Below are positions 50,885 through 53,282 of a stretch of DNA of 53,282 nt, piece after piece. The notes under the pieces were generated by a model, which worked only from the letters and a program-made list of their open reading frames with translations, had not been told where the DNA came from and made no database searches. Source of the DNA: Sulfurovum sp. (GTDB lineage: Bacteria; Campylobacterota; Campylobacteria; Campylobacterales; Sulfurovaceae); NCBI GenBank assembly GCA_024763175.1, contig JANTGA010000002.1, positions 1 to 53,282 on the forward strand. Direction: 5' to 3'. Numbering within the stretch: the stretch's first letter is position 1; every line of letters starts with the position of its first letter. Made by a program: the position numbers and the translations under genes.

Positions 50885-51063
50885 GACTCGAACAAGTTCA
50901 AGTCTCCCAACCTCAGGACCCTCAGACTTGTCTGAGGCATAATCTTGCAAACATTTACGACCTGACAACAAGAAAGGCAACCACAAGGGATTGCCTCTAC
51001 GGTCATCATATTTCGTAGGGGTGCTTCTTGTGGGTACCCTTTTTGACTCGAACAAGTTCGAGT
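50885..51063 (+). repeat. Composite palindromic repeat block, copy 2
   Basis: This block in the 305-base gap between convergent methyltransferase and helicase genes holds unit C with one mismatch (50885-50904), D (50921-50936), A (50976-51000), B (51015-51039) and a perfect C (51046-51063). From A through the second C it is nearly identical to 9229-9318, including the 14-base A-B spacer. The order is C-D-A-B-C, against A-B-C-D-C at copy 1. No gene was found in the gap. Confidence 0.8.
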
Positions 51064-51156
51064 GTCCCGAAGCTCGGTTCAAAAAAGTCAACTTCATCGA
51101 TGTAGAAGATATCGGCGGGTTCATAAGAAAGATTGTGCAGTGGTCACTATCGCAGT

Positions 51157-52875
51157 CTACAAAAACAATAGCGCGACTTTGATCTCATCATAGGGTATTT
51201 CGCCATTCAAGGCGTTGAAGATAGGACTCAATTTCATGTCGCCGCTTTCGGTAAAATCTTCCTTGTCACTCCTCGACTTGACTAGCTCCACGGCATTTCT
51301 GATCTTTTCGAGCTGCTCGGCATCGGGTTTGAATTTGTCGATATCCAGATCGGGGTTTTCCTTTTTGAGTCGAAGCAGATGGGTAGCTATCGTTCCGATG
51401 GTCAATTCTCTCTTTTTTGCCAGTGCTTCGATCGTCTCTGAGCTCTCGATGAGATTTTTGGTCCTGATGTAGGTGGGCGTTGCATCTTTGATCTTGTACT
51501 TTTTTTCGGATTTCAACTTCGTTTTTTCTTCTTCGATGAGTTTCTCGTCTGTGATGCCGCCAAGTGTTTCGATATAGGATACGAAGGTACTTTCGAGTGT
51601 TTCTCTCGGGATGTTTTCTATCTCATCTACCGCTCTTTGGGATGCTCCTTTGATGCGATCGTCGACATGCAGTATCAGCGGATCGACTTCAAAAGAAGTT
51701 TCATTCAAGCCCATCAGTCTGAGCCCTTCTATGGTACGAATACGGGAAAGTGCCACGTAGCCCTGTCCGGTTTCAAATGTCTTGGAGAGATCGATCTCGG
51801 CGGCATCGAGTGTCATACCCTGCGATTTGTGGATCGTGATCGCCCAGGCGAGTTTGAGGGGGAGCTGTGAGACAGTAGCGACAATATCACCGTTTTCATT
51901 TTCCCGCTGCCACTCTTCGGGAGACAGGCGGATCGTTTCGCCTGTTGAGAGCTGCACGGCAGGCATCGCATCACTTTGGGAAAACCCTGTGACTCTACCC
52001 GTAGAGCCGTTGAGATAGCCTTTTTCGGGATTGTTCCTGATGAACATCACCACGGCGTCTTTTTTCAGTGTCAGTTCTTCCGCTACCAGAGAGGATTTGA
52101 ATATCCTCTCGATATTTTTTTTGCTTCCTTTTGTCTGGGCTGTGAAGTGCACCGGGGGCCCTGGCAGTCTCATCAGCTCCTGCCGGTTGATCCTATCGAC
52201 ATCGATGTTGTGTGTATAGAGTTTGGTAGGCGCATAATCGAGCCTCAGCTCTTTGTGGTATCTTGCATTCAGTATTTCACGGGATACATCAGAGATATCT
52301 CCTTCTCTGATCTCGCCCAATACACGGATAAGCTTGTCGTCATCGTGCCGGAAGGCTTTTTGCAGGTAGCAGGTCTTGAGTGTCAAGTCTCTCCATGAAG
52401 GCGACTGCCAGGCGAAGCGTTTGCCGTTTTGGATCTTGGAGATCGGCGGCAACTGGAAAAAATCACCGGACAAAACAACCTGCACACCTCCGAATACTTT
52501 GCCGGAGTCTTTGAATGCCCTGAGGATTCTATCCATCGAAGAAAAGATTTCGGGGGAGACCATGGAGACTTCATCGATGATGAGAATTTTCAGCTTTTCA
52601 AATTGTGCGATCAGGTATTGTTTTTCCAGGAGTGACGCCATATAGTGATCGCTGATGGATTCCTGTATGCCCAGAGAGAAATAGGAGTGAATGGTTTGCC
52701 CTCTCAGATGCGAAGCCGCTATGCCTGTCGGTGCGACAACGGTAGGGAGGACCCTTCTCTCCTTGAGGTAGCGGATAAACTGATTTAGCACGTGTGTTTT
52801 GCCTGTTCCGGCTGAGCCTGTGATAAAAACGTTTTGCCCTGACTTCAGGATGTCCAATGCCGTAGATTGTGTCAT
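51157..52875 (-). CDS. Pif1-like SF1 DNA helicase with C-terminal helix-turn-helix extension
   Basis: The 572-residue protein is an SF1B helicase of the Pif1/RecD2 group. Motif I is ITGSAGTGKTHVLN, Ia is VVAPTGIAASHLRG, II is LKILIIDEVSMVS and III is VLSGDFFQLPPI. The C-terminal motifs are LAWAITIHKSQGMTLDAAEI and GQGYVALSRI. After the core, residues 450-572 contain a helical stretch with SSETIEALAKKRELTIGTIA, which looks like the RQC-linked HTH_40 domain. It likely unwinds 5'-3' at difficult DNA structures. The gene lies alone after the repeat block. Confidence 0.9.
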   Translation of the reverse strand: MTQSTALDILKSGQNVFITGSAGTGKTHVLNQFIRYLKERRVLPTVVAPTGIAASHLRGQTIHSYFSLGIQESISDHYMASLLEKQYLIAQFEKLKILIIDEVSMVSPEIFSSMDRILRAFKDSGKVFGGVQVVLSGDFFQLPPISKIQNGKRFAWQSPSWRDLTLKTCYLQKAFRHDDDKLIRVLGEIREGDISDVSREILNARYHKELRLDYAPTKLYTHNIDVDRINRQELMRLPGPPVHFTAQTKGSKKNIERIFKSSLVAEELTLKKDAVVMFIRNNPEKGYLNGSTGRVTGFSQSDAMPAVQLSTGETIRLSPEEWQRENENGDIVATVSQLPLKLAWAITIHKSQGMTLDAAEIDLSKTFETGQGYVALSRIRTIEGLRLMGLNETSFEVDPLILHVDDRIKGASQRAVDEIENIPRETLESTFVSYIETLGGITDEKLIEEEKTKLKSEKKYKIKDATPTYIRTKNLIESSETIEALAKKRELTIGTIATHLLRLKKENPDLDIDKFKPDAEQLEKIRNAVELVKSRSDKEDFTESGDMKLSPIFNALNGEIPYDEIKVALLFL

Positions 52876-52978
52876 GGCTTATTGTATCATTTTTTGAATT
52901 TGGATAAAGAAAAATGACCTTTATAAAAAGCTGGATGAGGAGCTGAAGCGTTTACTTGCGAGGTGATAGGGCAAACAG

Positions 52979-53282
52979 TCATTTCCTGAATTTGCCAAAT
53001 ATTTCGGAAAAATCAAATCTGATCTCACACTCCAGATCATCCAAAGTCAAAAGTTCGTGCGTAAAATCACCAAGTTTGATATACTTCCCTTCTTTCAGCA
53101 CATAAACCTTCGCTTTGAGATCATCGGGGTAGACCAGTATGTAGTACTTGACACCCTCGGATTCGTAAATGTCGAATTTGACTGTTTCATCCTTTTTGGC
53201 TGTAGAGGGGCTGAGGATCTCTACCACGAGCCTGGGAGCTTTGGCCAGGTAGCTTTCGTGTTCATCATCACAGGACAAAACC
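52979..53282 (-). CDS. Uma2-family (DUF820) protein, C-terminal part (cut by window edge)
   Basis: About 100 residues are inside the window; the start lies beyond 53282. The conserved Uma2 core is present: KAPRLVVEILSPSTAKKDET and KFDIYESEGVKYYILVYPDD, with the restriction-like (PD-(D/E)xK-type) E and K positions. The tail, ECEIRFDFSEIFGKFRK, is typical. These are putative endonuclease-fold proteins common in multiple copies, with unknown function. The 100 bases between it and the helicase have no gene. Confidence 0.85.
   Translation of the reverse strand, partial: VLSCDDEHESYLAKAPRLVVEILSPSTAKKDETVKFDIYESEGVKYYILVYPDDLKAKVYVLKEGKYIKLGDFTHELLTLDDLECEIRFDFSEIFGKFRK

Noticed and set aside
1-53282. 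tRNA, rRNA or CRISPR features
   Set aside because: No tRNA T-loop with matching acceptor stem, no rRNA segment and no regularly spaced direct repeats were seen on reading; a dedicated RNA search was not possible.

Overview
The window looks like chromosome of a free-living Campylobacterota bacterium close to Sulfurovum or Sulfurimonas. This is inferred from gene content, not from a database match. The pointers are a PEB4-type secreted prolyl isomerase next to class II aldolase, an ArsRS-type two-component system, a short-form HisG, a short Ppx/GppA protein, B12-dependent MetH, and dense house-keeping genes with many one-base or four-base overlaps. No rRNA, tRNA, CRISPR array or intact transposase was recognised.

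Layout. 1-3365 (minus): a five-gene membrane-stress-like operon reading tiny membrane peptide, XpaC, TelA, SPFH-GYF protein and a zinc-ribbon protein cut by the window edge. 3437-9150 (minus): a tight run of truA, an LptF/LptG permease, a prepilin peptidase, uppS, coaBC and glmU (tRNA modification, LPS export, lipid carrier, CoA and UDP-GlcNAc synthesis). 9151-9502 holds a block of palindromic repeats. 9503-14610: trmA, a lytic transglycosylase, a CoA-binding protein, ilvA and a Ppx/GppA phosphatase. 14669-17237: a three-gene cassette (GtrA-like flippase, polyprenyl-phosphate glycosyltransferase, GT39-type membrane glycosyltransferase) that fits lipid-linked sugar transfer in the envelope. 17303-19464: ilvB-ilvN, which together with ilvA give the entry to branched-chain amino acid synthesis. 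19676-25744: a Yip1-family protein, lpxD, a small protein and metH.

25788-29472 is the accessory stretch. Two PIN-toxin/antitoxin pairs, each behind a near-perfect sigma-70 promoter with inverted repeats, flank trpB and two small genes, a truncated signal-peptide stub, and a decayed piece of a group II intron-type reverse transcriptase. 29720-36663: a PepD-like peptidase, PPK2, nth, two secreted SurA/PEB4-like paralogues (one without the parvulin domain), fba and nrdB. 36756-43639: a PLP enzyme overlapping hisD, purH, a small membrane protein, a secreted rhodanese, a hypothetical protein, and a response regulator/histidine kinase pair whose regulator has no ATG, GTG or TTG start. 43659-48713 (minus): an Fe-S oxidoreductase subunit, hemN, argF and a secreted seven-repeat beta-propeller. 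48890-50851: coaX, hisG and a methyltransferase. 51157-53282 (minus): a Pif1-like helicase and a truncated Uma2-family protein.

The strongest leads are the combined XpaC/TelA/SPFH/zinc-ribbon operon, the apparent AUU start (with a possible coupled leader peptide) of the response regulator, the parvulin-less PEB4 paralogue, the reverse-transcriptase relic between two toxin-antitoxin loci, and a dispersed family of palindromic repeats, one copy of which supplies the stop codon of nth.
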